DNA of 64,000 nucleotides from Leptolyngbya sp. FACHB-60 (GTDB lineage: Bacteria; Cyanobacteriota; Cyanobacteriia; Phormidesmidales; Phormidesmidaceae): NCBI RefSeq assembly GCF_014695775.1, contig NZ_JACJOX010000074.1, forward strand, positions 17,966 through 81,965, read 5' to 3'. Position 1 is the stretch's first letter. Each line of letters opens with the position of its first letter. This document shows positions 1-9,600 of this stretch, in pieces. Made by a program: the position numbers and the translations under genes. Under the pieces are notes generated by a model. It worked only from the letters and a program-made list of their open reading frames with translations, did no database searches and was not told the DNA's origin.

Positions 1-895
1 GGTGCCCTCTAACCTAGACCGGCTCACCCAGGGCCAAGCCCAGTACACCGTGCTGCTCAACTCCGAGGGCGGCATTGTCGACGATCTGATTGTCTACCTG
101 AAGTCGCCGCCCGCTTCAGGGACGGGTTGGGAGACTGTGGCGCTGATTGTCAATGCTGCCACCACTGACAAGGATAAAACCTGGCTGCTGGAGCATCTCG
201 CGGGTACGGGGATAGAGCTGGTGGATGAATCGCGCGATCGCGCCCTAATCTCTCTCCAGGGGCCTGCCGCCGCCGCCCTGCTCCAGCTCCACACCACTCT
301 CGATTTGAGCGCTCTAGGCCGATTTGCCCACCGAGACACAGCCCTGCTGGGGCAACTCGCCTGGGTCGCCCGCACCGGCTATACCGGCGAAGACGGCTTT
401 GAAATCATGACCGACCCCGACACCGCTCTGGCCCTGTGGCAGACGCTGACTGAGGCCGGTGCTGCCCCCTGCGGCCTTGGCGCGCGCGATACCCTGCGAT
501 TGGAGGCCGCCATGGCCCTCTACGGCCAAGACATCGACGACACCACCAGCCCCCTAGAGGGGGGTCTAGGCTGGTTGGTGCATCTAGACGAGAAAGGGGA
601 TTTTATGGGGCGATCGGTGCTTGAGCAACAGCGGGCCGAGGGCGTCAGCCGCCGCCTGGTGGGCCTAGCTATGGATGGTCGCCACATCGCCCGCCACGAC
701 TACCCGGTGCTATATCAGGGCGATCGCGTCGGCACCGTCACCAGCGGCACCCTGGCCCCCACGCTAAATGTCCCCATTGCCCTGGCCTACGTCGCCGCTC
801 CCCTGGCCAAGGTAGGGCAGGCCCTTGAGGTCGAAGTGCGCGGTGAACCCCAAGGGGCGACGGTGGTGAAGCGGCCGTTTTATCGGGCGAAATAA
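1..895 (+). CDS. gcvT: Aminomethyltransferase, glycine cleavage T protein (5' end outside window)
   Basis: The frame is open to the first base, so about 70 N-terminal residues of the usual ~370 are missing. GcvT transfers the aminomethyl-lipoyl carbon from GcvH to tetrahydrofolate, releasing ammonia. Visible family signatures are GGIVDDLIVYL near the start, ARTGYTGEDGFEI, the LGARDTLRLEAAMALYGQDI block, and the C-terminal barrel with VTSGTLAPTLN. The GTG at base 2 is an internal codon, not a start. gcvH follows 228 bp downstream on the same strand, which supports a gcvT-gcvH unit; gcvP is not in the window. In cyanobacteria this complex serves the photorespiratory glycine pathway (family knowledge). 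Confidence 0.95.
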   Translation, partial: VPSNLDRLTQGQAQYTVLLNSEGGIVDDLIVYLKSPPASGTGWETVALIVNAATTDKDKTWLLEHLAGTGIELVDESRDRALISLQGPAAAALLQLHTTLDLSALGRFAHRDTALLGQLAWVARTGYTGEDGFEIMTDPDTALALWQTLTEAGAAPCGLGARDTLRLEAAMALYGQDIDDTTSPLEGGLGWLVHLDEKGDFMGRSVLEQQRAEGVSRRLVGLAMDGRHIARHDYPVLYQGDRVGTVTSGTLAPTLNVPIALAYVAAPLAKVGQALEVEVRGEPQGATVVKRPFYRAK

Positions 896-1000
896 AGTTT
901 TGAATGTTGAATTTTGAGTTTTGAATGCTGTGGGTACAACAAAAACTCAAAATTTCTCCTTGGGAGACGCTTCGCGAACAAAACTAAGCACTCAAAACTC
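896..1000. repeat. Dispersed palindromic repeat between gcvT and gcvH
   Basis: The stretch has TTTTGAATGTTGAATTTTGA on one side and ACTCAAAATT-type sequence on the other, so it can fold back on itself. Bases 949-985 form a 37-base core (TTTCTCC...GGAGACGCT...CGCGAACAAAACT). The core recurs at 35426-35462 and 36368-36404, inside the oxoprolinase gene, with only a few differences. This is therefore a genome-dispersed element and not a gcv-specific regulator. Its role is unknown. Confidence 0.8.
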
Positions 1001-1123
1001 TTTCCCTATCCTTTCCCTGCGCCAAAACCGCCGTCTCATGGCACACTGGCACTGGATTCTATCCACTCTGTACGATAGCTGCGCGACCAACTACTTTCCC
1101 TGGGGCAATGTGAGGTTTACGCC

Positions 1124-1516
1124 ATGGCATTTGAATATCCCGAAACCCTGAAATATCTCGACAGCCACGAATATGCCCGCGCCGATGACGACGAAGGCAT
1201 TGTCACCGTGGGCATTACCGCCTTTGCCATTGACCAACTGGGGGATATTGTTTTCTTAGAATTGCCCGAGATTGGCGACAGCCTCGAAAAGGGCGAAAAA
1301 TTTGGCACGGTGGAGTCGGTCAAGGCGGTAGAAGAGCTGAAATCGCCGGTTTCTGGTGAGGTGCTAGAGCGCAACGAAGTGCTGATTGAAGCGCCTGAGC
1401 AGATTGGCGATGACCCCTACGGCGACGGCTGGTTGGTTAAAATCAGGGCTAGCGACCTCGACGATCTCGACGACGCCCTTACCGCCGAGGAGTACAAAGA
1501 CCAGGTGGGTGGCTAG
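1124..1516 (+). CDS. gcvH: Glycine cleavage system H protein
   Basis: A 130-residue lipoyl carrier protein, full length for the family. It shuttles the aminomethyl intermediate between the P, T and L proteins. The lipoylation site is the lysine in ESVKAVEEL (residue 67), preceded by the KFGTVESVK signature. The N-terminal SHEYA and GITAFAIDQLGDIVFLELP blocks and the C-terminal DDPYGDGWLVKI block are all typical. It lies downstream of gcvT in the same direction. The ATG at 1124 fits the family N-terminus. Confidence 0.97.
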   Translation: MAFEYPETLKYLDSHEYARADDDEGIVTVGITAFAIDQLGDIVFLELPEIGDSLEKGEKFGTVESVKAVEELKSPVSGEVLERNEVLIEAPEQIGDDPYGDGWLVKIRASDLDDLDDALTAEEYKDQVGG

Positions 1517-1634
1517 GGCATTGCGTTTGGGCAGGACATGGCTATACTAGGGCTGACTTTCACGGTGCCTTCGGCTGGGCGGGTTGAACCACCCGATACA
1601 ATAGCCGCAGCGACGCCAATCTCGGGGAGCGGGT

Positions 1635-3614
1635 ATGGCTTCAGACCAAGACACCTCTGAGCGACCGATTTATCCAGGGCGGGCCAATGGGTCTGCTCGG
1701 CCTGTGCCGCTGCCTCCGGGGCTGCCTGTTCGTGACCCAGGGCCGCCCCGCTACGATCCTCTAGCCGAACTGCGGCAGCGGGCCGATGACGGTGCTGCTG
1801 TCCCCCCCCCGCGATCGCCGCGTCGCACCCTGGTGCAGCGGCTAGCAAAAACCTGGCCCGTCTGGTCGGTGGGTGTCTTGGTGCTGGTGTCTGGGGTGGG
1901 GGCAATGTCGGCCATCAGCCTGTTTCGGATTCCTAACCTGCCCAACTGCCGGGCGATATTTTGGCCGACGGCGGCAGCGACCACCCGATTGCAGTGTGCC
2001 GAAGCCTACGCGGAGCAGGCTACGGTGGAGGGCTATTTAGAGGCGATCGCCCTACTGGAGTCTTTGCCTTCCGATCACCCCCTGCGCGGCGAAATCGACC
2101 TGCGCATTGAAGATTGGTCTGAAGAGATTCTGGCGCTGGCCGAGACCACGTTTCAGGCGGGCGATTTGACTGAGGCGATCGCGATCGCCCAACGCATTCC
2201 TAACCACACCGCTGCTGCCCAGCTCGTCAGCCAGCAGGTCAGCGACTGGAACCAAATCTGGAAAGACGCTGAAACCCTTTACCAGGCCGCCGAGGCTGAC
2301 CTCAAGGCGCTGGCCTTTCAGGATGCCTTTGCCAAGGCCATTCAGCTGCTGGATGTGGACAACACCTACTGGAAAACCACTAAGTACGACGAGCTGACCA
2401 CCAAAATTACTGCCGCCCGCGAAGACCTCAACAAGCTCGGCAAAGCCAAAGAGTTGGCCCGGCAGCGCACGCTCAAAGCCATGGAGGAGGCCCTAGAGAT
2501 CGCCCAGGGCATCGATAGCAAGAGCCCGGTCTACGCTGAAGCGCAGACGGTAATTCGCCAGTTTGGGCGCGACCTGCTGGATATGGCTGAATCGGCCCTA
2601 GAGCGGCGCGATGCCGAGGTGGCAGGGCAAATGCTAGAGGCGATTCCGGCGGCGCTGAACATGGGGGCCGAGATTGCCGATATGCGCACTTTCATCGACG
2701 CTACCCAGCTGTCGTGGCAGGGCGGCATTAGCGGGCTAGAGGGAGCGATTGTGCGACTCCAGAGCATTGGGGCCGATCGCCCCCTCTACGGCAAGGCCCA
2801 AGGCCTCATGCGCCGCTGGCAGGAGGAAGTGCAGGGGCGATCGCAGCTAGAGTGGGCCCGACAGGTGGCGCTGCCCGGCACCGTCGTCGACCTTCAGGCC
2901 GCTATCATTGAGGCCCAAAAAGTGTCCCGCGCTAACCCCGCCTGGGATGACACCGAGGCTCAAATTGGCCGCTGGCGGGGCCAGATCGAAACCGCCGAAG
3001 ACCGCCCCATTCTCAGCCAGGCCCAGCAGCAGGCCCAGGTGGGAGATCTGGCCGGGGCGATCGCCACCGCCCGCCAGATCGGCTCTGGCCGCGCCCTCTA
3101 CGACGAAGCTCAGTCAGAGATCAACCAGTGGCGCACCAATCTCCAACGGGCCGAAGACGGTCCTCTGCTGGCCCAGGCCCGCCAGCTCGCCGCCCAGGGC
3201 CGATTAGCTGAAGCTGTGGCCGTGGCCTCGCGCATTGGCTCAGGCCGCGCTCTGCACAGCGATGCCCAGGCCAACATTCAAACTTGGCGAGGTCAACTTC
3301 AGGGACAGCAGCTGTTGCAGCAGGCCTACCAGGCGGCCCAGCTAGGTACGGTGGGTGCCCTGGTGGATGCAGTGCGCCTGGCCCAGCAGGTGCCCGAGAA
3401 TAGTCTTCAACGGGCCGAAGCGACCCAGGCCCTCACCCGCTGGAGCTGGGATATCTTGCGCCTGGCCGAAACCGAAGCCGTGACCAACCCCCGTCGGGCG
3501 ATCGCCCTGGCCGAGGCCGTGCCTGCCCAAACCGAAGCCTATGCCCAAGCCCAGCTGCGCCTGCGTGAGTGGCGCGCCGCCCTAGAACCCCAAGGCGGCA
3601 TGACCATGCCTTAA
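1635..3614 (+). CDS. Membrane-anchored helical repeat protein, function unknown
   Basis: A 659-residue protein. The first ~75 residues are proline- and arginine-rich and predicted cytoplasmic. One hydrophobic segment follows (about residues 78-98, WSVGVLVLVSGVGAMSAISL). The rest is alpha-helical and made of degenerate ~45-50 residue modules, for example LAEAVAVASRIGSGRAL and LAGAIATARQIGSGRALYDE, each ending in a WR-containing helix. The spacing resembles TPR/Sel1-like solenoids but does not match a canonical TPR. Similar cyanobacterial proteins are sometimes labelled chromosome segregation ATPase, but no Walker motif is visible, so I do not accept that name. It probably acts as a membrane-bound scaffold (inference). 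A strong hairpin follows the stop codon. Confidence 0.8.
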   Translation: MASDQDTSERPIYPGRANGSARPVPLPPGLPVRDPGPPRYDPLAELRQRADDGAAVPPPRSPRRTLVQRLAKTWPVWSVGVLVLVSGVGAMSAISLFRIPNLPNCRAIFWPTAAATTRLQCAEAYAEQATVEGYLEAIALLESLPSDHPLRGEIDLRIEDWSEEILALAETTFQAGDLTEAIAIAQRIPNHTAAAQLVSQQVSDWNQIWKDAETLYQAAEADLKALAFQDAFAKAIQLLDVDNTYWKTTKYDELTTKITAAREDLNKLGKAKELARQRTLKAMEEALEIAQGIDSKSPVYAEAQTVIRQFGRDLLDMAESALERRDAEVAGQMLEAIPAALNMGAEIADMRTFIDATQLSWQGGISGLEGAIVRLQSIGADRPLYGKAQGLMRRWQEEVQGRSQLEWARQVALPGTVVDLQAAIIEAQKVSRANPAWDDTEAQIGRWRGQIETAEDRPILSQAQQQAQVGDLAGAIATARQIGSGRALYDEAQSEINQWRTNLQRAEDGPLLAQARQLAAQGRLAEAVAVASRIGSGRALHSDAQANIQTWRGQLQGQQLLQQAYQAAQLGTVGALVDAVRLAQQVPENSLQRAEATQALTRWSWDILRLAETEAVTNPRRAIALAEAVPAQTEAYAQAQLRLREWRAALEPQGGMTMP

Positions 3615-3640
3615 GGGGCAATCCCCTGGCAACGGCAGTG

Positions 3641-3688
3641 CCCCAGGCGGGAGATCTACCTGCTGGCAGGTAGATCTCCCGCCTGGGG
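3641..3688. terminator. Perfect 23-bp inverted repeat, terminator-like
   Basis: Bases 3641-3663 and 3666-3688 are exact reverse complements separated by two bases (CCCCAGGCGGGAGATC outward). The stem begins 27 bp after the preceding stop codon. It is followed by TCGATCAATT, not a T-run, so it is not a textbook Rho-independent terminator. It could be a terminator stem, a 3' RNA-stabilising hairpin or a dispersed palindrome. Confidence 0.6.
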
Positions 3689-3765
3689 TCGATCAATTGG
3701 GCCCATACTCCACTAAGATTTTCCTAAGCATTCGCGGTTGTTTAGCGCTATCCATGCACGGCTCA

Positions 3766-4098
3766 ATGTCTGATTCGGAGAAAATTCCAGAGATTCTCAA
3801 GCTGATTGACATTCTCGATGGGCTAGAGGCATTAATTGAGAGCGCCCCCAACGAAGACGTCGAGGATGTTTTAGAGGAGGCGTGGCTACAGATCAGCGAC
3901 ACCTTCCCCGACGACTTTAAAGCAGCGACCCAGCACGATGCCGGGGCTGAGGGGCTGAGGCGCTACCTAAAGGTAAAAACATTTTTTGAGAACCCCTCCG
4001 AACGCTCGATTGGGGCGGCGGAGCTAGAGGAGTACTACCGCAGCTATATCGCTGCCGAAGAGGACGAAGAGCCCACCGACTTTTTCTTTCCAGAATAG
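3766..4098 (+). CDS. Small acidic protein, unknown function
   Basis: About 110 residues from the ATG at 3766 (MSDSEKIPEIL). In-frame ATGs also exist at 3697 and 3754, but the added residues (MGPYSTKIFLSIRG...) do not look like part of the fold. The protein is strongly acidic (DVEDVLEEAW, AAEEDEEPTDFF) and helical, with no signal peptide or membrane segment. I do not recognise the family. It ends two bases before the convergent GGDEF-EAL gene, so there is no room for a separate terminator. Confidence 0.6.
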   Translation: MSDSEKIPEILKLIDILDGLEALIESAPNEDVEDVLEEAWLQISDTFPDDFKAATQHDAGAEGLRRYLKVKTFFENPSERSIGAAELEEYYRSYIAAEEDEEPTDFFFPE

Positions 4099-4100
4099 AG

Positions 4101-6251
4101 CTAGTGGGGGGGGACAGTGCTAGCGGGGGTTGGCAGCAGCAGGGTTTCCGCCTCGGCGGCGGGCAGGGGCCTGGCAAACCAGTAGCCCTGGCCCAGTTCG
4201 CAGCCCAGGTGTTGCAGGTGGTGGAGCTGCGCCTGGGTTTCGATCCCTTCGGCGATCGCGGCTAGCCCCAGACGATTGCTCAGGGTAATGATAGTCTCCA
4301 CGATGTCGGAGTTGCGACGGTTGGCCTCCATGGCCATAACAAAAGATCGATCGATCTTGAGGCCATCGACGGGCAGCTGGTGCAGGTAGCTGAGGGATGA
4401 ATAGCCGGTGCCAAAGTCGTCAATGGTGACGGTAAAGCCGTGGTGTTTAAGCTGCTGCAAAACCGTCACCATGGACTGAATATCTTCGATCAGGGTACTT
4501 TCGGTGATTTCGAGGTTGAGGTGGTGGCCCTGGAGCCCGGTCTGCTCCAAAATGCGGGTGAGGTCGCTGAGTAGATCCGTCCGCAGCAGGTCTTTGACCG
4601 AAAAGTTGATGCTCACCGTTAGATTGGCGTGGTGGGGGTAGTGCTGGTGCCAGAGCGCCAGCTGCTGGGTGGCCTGGCCCAAAACCCAACGATCGAGGGG
4701 GACGATCAGCCCGGTCTCTTCAGCGATGGGGATAAAACTGTCGGGGGCAACAAAGCCGCGATCGGGGTGCTGCCACCGCACGAGCGCCTCAAACCCTGAG
4801 ATCTCCTTGGTTTTGAGGTGAAAAATGGGTTGGTAGTAGAGCACCAGCTGATCTCGATCGATGGCGTCGCGCAGCTCCTGCTCAAGCTGGAGACGCTGTA
4901 GGGCTTGCAGGTGCATCGACTCGTTGAACACCATATAGCGGCTGCGCCCCTGGGCCTTGGCTCGGTACATAGCAATGTCGGCGTCGCGTAGGGGGTCAGA
5001 GGGGACGTGGTAGTCGCCCAACCCCATGACAATACCGATGCTGGCGTTGAGAAATACGTTGTGCCCACCCACCGGCAAGGGCACTTGCAGCTCTTGCAAC
5101 AGCCGTTCGGCAATGCGCACAGGCTCATGTAGGGTGTCAATGTCTTCGAGCAGCAGCACAAACTCGTCTCCCCCAAGGCGAGCGGCCAGGTCGCTGGTGC
5201 GGATCAGCGATCGCAGCTTCTGGGCCACCAGCACCAGCACCTCATCCCCGATCAGGTGGCCAAGGCTGTCGTTAATCACCTTAAAGTGGTCTAAATCGAG
5301 AAACAAGACCGCAAACTGGCGCTGGCTACCGCGCTTACAGCGCTGAATGGCTAAGTCGAGTCGCTGCATCAAAAAGTTGCGGTTGGGCAGCTGGGTGAGG
5401 GCATCGTGGAGGCTGTTGAACAGCATTTGATCGGCCACGCGGCGGTGCTCGGCCTCGGCCAGCCGCCGCTCGGTAATGTCGGTATAGGTGCCGCTCATGC
5501 GCAGGGGGCGCTGGGCGTCATCCCACTCGACAACTTTGCCCCGGTCGAGCACCCACACCCAGTGGCCTTGGCGGTGGCGCAGCCGAAACTCGCAGTCGTA
5601 GGTAGGGGTATCACCCTCAAAGTGGCGCTGCAAGGCGTTTTTTTTGCGGCTCCAGTCGTCGGGGTGGACAAACCGCTGCCAGGTGTCAAGGCGGGCGGGG
5701 CCGAGGTCGCCGGAACTGTAGCCCATGAGGGCAGCACAGCGATCGCTGGCCCAGATTTCCCCGGTTTGCACCTGCCAATCCCAAATGCCGATGCCAGAGC
5801 CTTCGATGGCTAGGTGCAGCAGCTCTCGGGTGCGGTCAAGCTCGGTCATGGCTGCCCGGCGATCGCGGCGGCTGCGGGCCTCGCGCACCTCGCGCCGCAC
5901 CGCCTCGGCCAGGCGAGAAAGATTATCTTTCATCACGTAGTCGTGAGCTCCGGCCCGCATCATGGTGACGGCAGTGGCCTCCCCCACGGTGCCCGAGATG
6001 ACAATAAACGGCAGGTCACAGGAGTTTTGCTGAAGCAGCTCCAGGGCGGCGGGGGCGTTGAACTGGGGCAGCTGATAGTCAGATAGCACCACATCCCAGT
6101 CGTCAGCGAGGGCCGCGCGAAAGTCGTCTGCCGTTTGCACCTGCACCCAGGTAGGGACAAACCCCGCCCGCCGCAGCTCGCGCAGCAGCAGCAGCAGATC
6201 GTCGTCAGAATCTTCTACAATTAGCGCCCGTAGGGGTTCGGCAACAGTCAT
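4101..6251 (-). CDS. REC-PAS-GGDEF-EAL cyclic-di-GMP signalling protein
   Basis: A 716-residue output protein. Order: receiver domain (about 7-125, acidic EDSDDD and phosphoacceptor D58 in LSDYQLP), PAS domain (about 140-262, closing with TYTDITERR), GGDEF (about 280-440) and EAL (about 455-705). The GGDEF motif is intact at 360-364. The inhibitory I-site RTSD lies five residues before it at 351-354. The EAL motif (488-490), DDFGTGYSSL, LKIDRSF and AEGIE are also intact. Both cyclase and phosphodiesterase activities are therefore possible on sequence grounds; the net direction cannot be read. The start codon overlaps the stop of the upstream receiver gene (ATGA), so it is translationally coupled in the three-gene operon. 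Confidence 0.95.
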   Translation of the reverse strand: MTVAEPLRALIVEDSDDDLLLLLRELRRAGFVPTWVQVQTADDFRAALADDWDVVLSDYQLPQFNAPAALELLQQNSCDLPFIVISGTVGEATAVTMMRAGAHDYVMKDNLSRLAEAVRREVREARSRRDRRAAMTELDRTRELLHLAIEGSGIGIWDWQVQTGEIWASDRCAALMGYSSGDLGPARLDTWQRFVHPDDWSRKKNALQRHFEGDTPTYDCEFRLRHRQGHWVWVLDRGKVVEWDDAQRPLRMSGTYTDITERRLAEAEHRRVADQMLFNSLHDALTQLPNRNFLMQRLDLAIQRCKRGSQRQFAVLFLDLDHFKVINDSLGHLIGDEVLVLVAQKLRSLIRTSDLAARLGGDEFVLLLEDIDTLHEPVRIAERLLQELQVPLPVGGHNVFLNASIGIVMGLGDYHVPSDPLRDADIAMYRAKAQGRSRYMVFNESMHLQALQRLQLEQELRDAIDRDQLVLYYQPIFHLKTKEISGFEALVRWQHPDRGFVAPDSFIPIAEETGLIVPLDRWVLGQATQQLALWHQHYPHHANLTVSINFSVKDLLRTDLLSDLTRILEQTGLQGHHLNLEITESTLIEDIQSMVTVLQQLKHHGFTVTIDDFGTGYSSLSYLHQLPVDGLKIDRSFVMAMEANRRNSDIVETIITLSNRLGLAAIAEGIETQAQLHHLQHLGCELGQGYWFARPLPAAEAETLLLPTPASTVPPH

Positions 6252-6670
6252 GGCAGGGTGGGAGGCAGCTCACTTATCAATGCCCAATAGAGGCCGAGCC
6301 GGCGCACAGCTTCGGTAAACTCGTCAATGTTTACAGGCTTGCGAACATAGCTATTTGCACCCAGGCTGTAGCTTTCAATGATATCTCGGTCTTCGCTAGA
6401 CGAGGTGAGGATGACGACCGGCAGCAGTCGGGTGCGATCGCTGGCCCGAATCTGTTGCAGCACCTCTAGGCCATCGACCTTGGGCAGTTTGAGGTCGAGC
6501 AGCACCACGCAGGGTAGTGGGGTTGAGCTAAACACCTGCCGCAGGGCCTCTTCGCCGTTGCGGGCGACCACGATAGTGTTGGTCAGGTTGCTCCGGCGCA
6601 GGGCGCGCAGAGTCAGACGCTCATCGTCGGGGTTGTCTTCGACCAGCAAAATGGGGCGCAGCGCCGTCAT
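6248..6670 (-). CDS. Rcp1-like single-domain response regulator
   Basis: A 140-residue stand-alone receiver of the cyanobacterial phytochrome-regulator (Rcp1) type. Visible landmarks are the acidic pair in VEDNPDDERLTLRAL, the phosphoacceptor in LLDLKLPKVDG (D59), the conserved switch residues in LTSSSEDRDI, and the lysine in YVRKPVN. There is no DNA-binding output domain. The chosen start (MTALRPILLVED) overlaps the kinase stop in an ATGA; a longer frame starting at 6748 would run back into the kinase gene and adds a non-conserved tail. It is likely the phosphotransfer partner of the adjacent kinase and relays to the GGDEF-EAL protein or elsewhere (inference). Confidence 0.95.
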   Translation of the reverse strand: MTALRPILLVEDNPDDERLTLRALRRSNLTNTIVVARNGEEALRQVFSSTPLPCVVLLDLKLPKVDGLEVLQQIRASDRTRLLPVVILTSSSEDRDIIESYSLGANSYVRKPVNIDEFTEAVRRLGLYWALISELPPTLP

Positions 6671-9600
6671 GGCTGCACCTCGACCCCTGGGGCCTGAGGC
6701 AGGGTGAAGTAGAAAGTGGCCCCCTGATCGACGGCGGCTACGGCCCAAACCCGCCCCCCCTGGCGGTGCAGCGAGCGCTGCACCGTCGCCAGACCAATGC
6801 CGGTGCCGGGAAACTCGTCGGTGTTGTGCAGACGCTGAAACACACCAAACAGCTTGTCAGCGTAGGCCATGTCAAACCCAGCGCCGTTGTCACGCAGGTA
6901 ATAGACCGGCTCACCCCGCTGCCTTTCGAACCCAAACTCAATGCAGGCGTTAGGCTGGTGGGCCGTAAATTTCCAGGCGTTTTGCACCAGGTTGGCGATC
7001 GCCACCCGCATCAGCGTTGGGTCGGCGGTCACGGTGAGCGCGGGGGCGATGGTAACAATGGCCGTGCGAGCGCCATCGACCCTTTGCAGCTCATCGATTT
7101 GCTCCTGCACCAGGGCGCTGAGGTCAACGGGCACGTAGGTCATGGCCTGGCGCGACACCCGCGACAGCCGCAGCAGCTCGTCAATCAGCTGCCCCATGCG
7201 GCCGACATTGTGCCGAATGCGGTTGAAATAATCTTGCCCCTCTTCCCCAAACTGCTCGCCGTAGTCTTCGACCAGGGCGCGGCTAAACCCATCGATCGCC
7301 CGCAGCGGGGCGCGCAAATCGTGGGAAACCGAGTAGGCAAAGGCCTCTAGCTCATGGTTCGAGGCTTCGAGCTGGACGGTAGTGCGCAGCAGATGCTGCT
7401 CAGCCTGCTTGGCCTCGGTAATGTCGGCGTTGGTCCCAATCATGCGCACGGGTCTGCCGTTGGAGTCGTATTGGGCTACGGCAGTGGCTCTGATCCAGCG
7501 GAGTTCGCCGTTGCCTCGGTCAATGCGAAACTCCAAGGTGGGCGGGGAATTGCCCTCAAGAATACGGGCAAATTCGACATCCATCCAACTCCTATCTTCG
7601 CTATAAATGCGGTAACGCCAATCTTGAAGAGTCAGCCCTGGCTCTCTAGGGGTAAGGCTGTACATCGCATACATGCGCTGATCCCAATTGACCTGTTCAG
7701 TCATCAGATCCAGCTCCCAGCTGCCCAATTGGCTCGACTCCAGGGCCAAAGACAGCCGTAGGGACAACTCTTGCAGTTGGGTCTCTGCCCGCTTCTTCTC
7801 AGTAATGTCGTAGTTGATGCCTACCATGCTCAGGGGCTGCCCCTCGGGGGTGCGATAGACCAATGCGCTGGCTTTAATCCAACGCAATTCGCCGTCACGG
7901 CGACAGATGCGAAACTCACCGTCATAGGGGGTACCGATTTCGAGGGCGGCCTGGAGGGCCGCTTCTGCCAACTGCACATCGTCGCTGTGAACCCGATTGC
8001 GCCAGTCTTGGTAAGTGGTAGGCCGTTCCTCATCAAAGTCATATAGCTCGATCAGGCGCTGATCCCAGTTGATGGCATTGGTGACGACATTCCAGTCCCA
8101 ACAGCCAAAGCTCCCCGACTCTAAGGCTAGAGTTAACCGGGCTGAGAGGTCCTCAAGCTCAACGGTGGCCTGTCTTTGGTCGGTAATGTCGTAGTTGATG
8201 CCGACAATGCTCACGGGCTGGCCATGGGCATCTCGCTGTACCAGAGCGCTAGAGTGGATCCAGCCTAGACTGCCATCGCCTCGCCAGACTCGAAAGGCCA
8301 CGTCGTAGGGGCTGTTGTTGTCAATGAGAGCCTGGGTGGCGGCTTCAACCCACGCAATGTCGTCGGCGTAGACTTGGGTCCGCCAGTCTTGATAGGTGGC
8401 CTGACGCCCCAACCGAGCAAAGCCGTACAGGTCAACCAGGCACTGATCCCAAATCACCTCATCGGTGCTTAAGACCCTTTCCCAAATGCCAATACGGGCT
8501 GATTCGAGGGCCAGGGAGAGGCGCAGCGACAGGTTTTGCATCTCAGCGTTGTGCTGCTTACGTTCGCTGATGTCCTGCACGGTACCGGTCAGGTGGGTGA
8601 GCTGGCCTAGCTCGTTGATCACCGCTTCGCCCTTGACATGAATGTGTCCAGGACTGCCGTCAGCCCGCACGATGCGTAGCTCGCTGTCGTAGGGCTGATG
8701 GGTGGCAAGCGTGGTCTCTATAATCTGCCGATGCTGTGCCTGGTCATCGGGGTGAAAGTAGCCTTGAAGCCCCTCAAAGCTGGGTGTTTTTTCGCCTACG
8801 GTGAGACCAAAAATGCGATAGACCTGGTCAGACCAGTTGATGTGCCGAGTCGCCAACTCAAACTCCCAACTGCCCAGGTTGCCGATGCGCTGGGCGGCTT
8901 GCAGGTGGGCTTCATTTTTTCTCAGCTGCGCTTCAGTGTGCTTGAGTCGGGTGATATCGACATGGCAACCTACCATGCGCCGAGGCTGGCCTGCCGCATC
9001 CCAGTCAATCACCTGGCCAGCGCAGATGATCCACACCGTAGAGCCATCTTTATGGCGGTAGCGCACTTCGTTGTAGAAGGGCACCTCGGCGTGGCTTTGA
9101 ATGTGGTGGGTCAGGCTTTCTATGGCAAGGGGCAAATCTTCTGGAAAGATTAGGGTTTGCCAAGTATCTGGGGTGGTGGTCAACTCGTGGTCAGCGTAGC
9201 CAAACATGGCCTTGAGTCCAGGGCTCATGTAAGCGGTATTGGCGGCAAAGTCTATATCCCAATAGCCCGCCAGAATAGAGTCGAGGGTGGTCTCTAGCAG
9301 CGATAGCTCGTGGCGCAGCTGCTCGGTTTTTTGGCGGCTGGCGGCGGCGGTTTTGCGATCGCTAATATCCGTAAAGTAAATCGTGGTGCCATTGCTATCG
9401 GGATAGAGCCGCATCTCAAACCAGCTGTCTAAGGGCGGAAAGTAGTATTCCAAGAACTCGGGCTGTTGTTGCTCAATAGCGCGGTGGTAAACCTCATAAA
9501 TGGGGGTGTCCACCGCCTCAGGAAACTCGTCCCAGACATGGTTGCCGAGGATCTGCAGCGCCGATCGCCTCAGGATTTGCTCGCCGCTGGGGTTGAGGTA

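Noticed and set aside
1635..3614. Chromosome segregation ATPase label
   Set aside because: No Walker A or B motif and no SMC-like hinge; only a membrane helix and helical repeats.
6766..7350. 194-codon plus-strand frame opposite the kinase
   Set aside because: Shadow of the kinase gene; the real frame has full PAS/HisKA/HATPase signatures.
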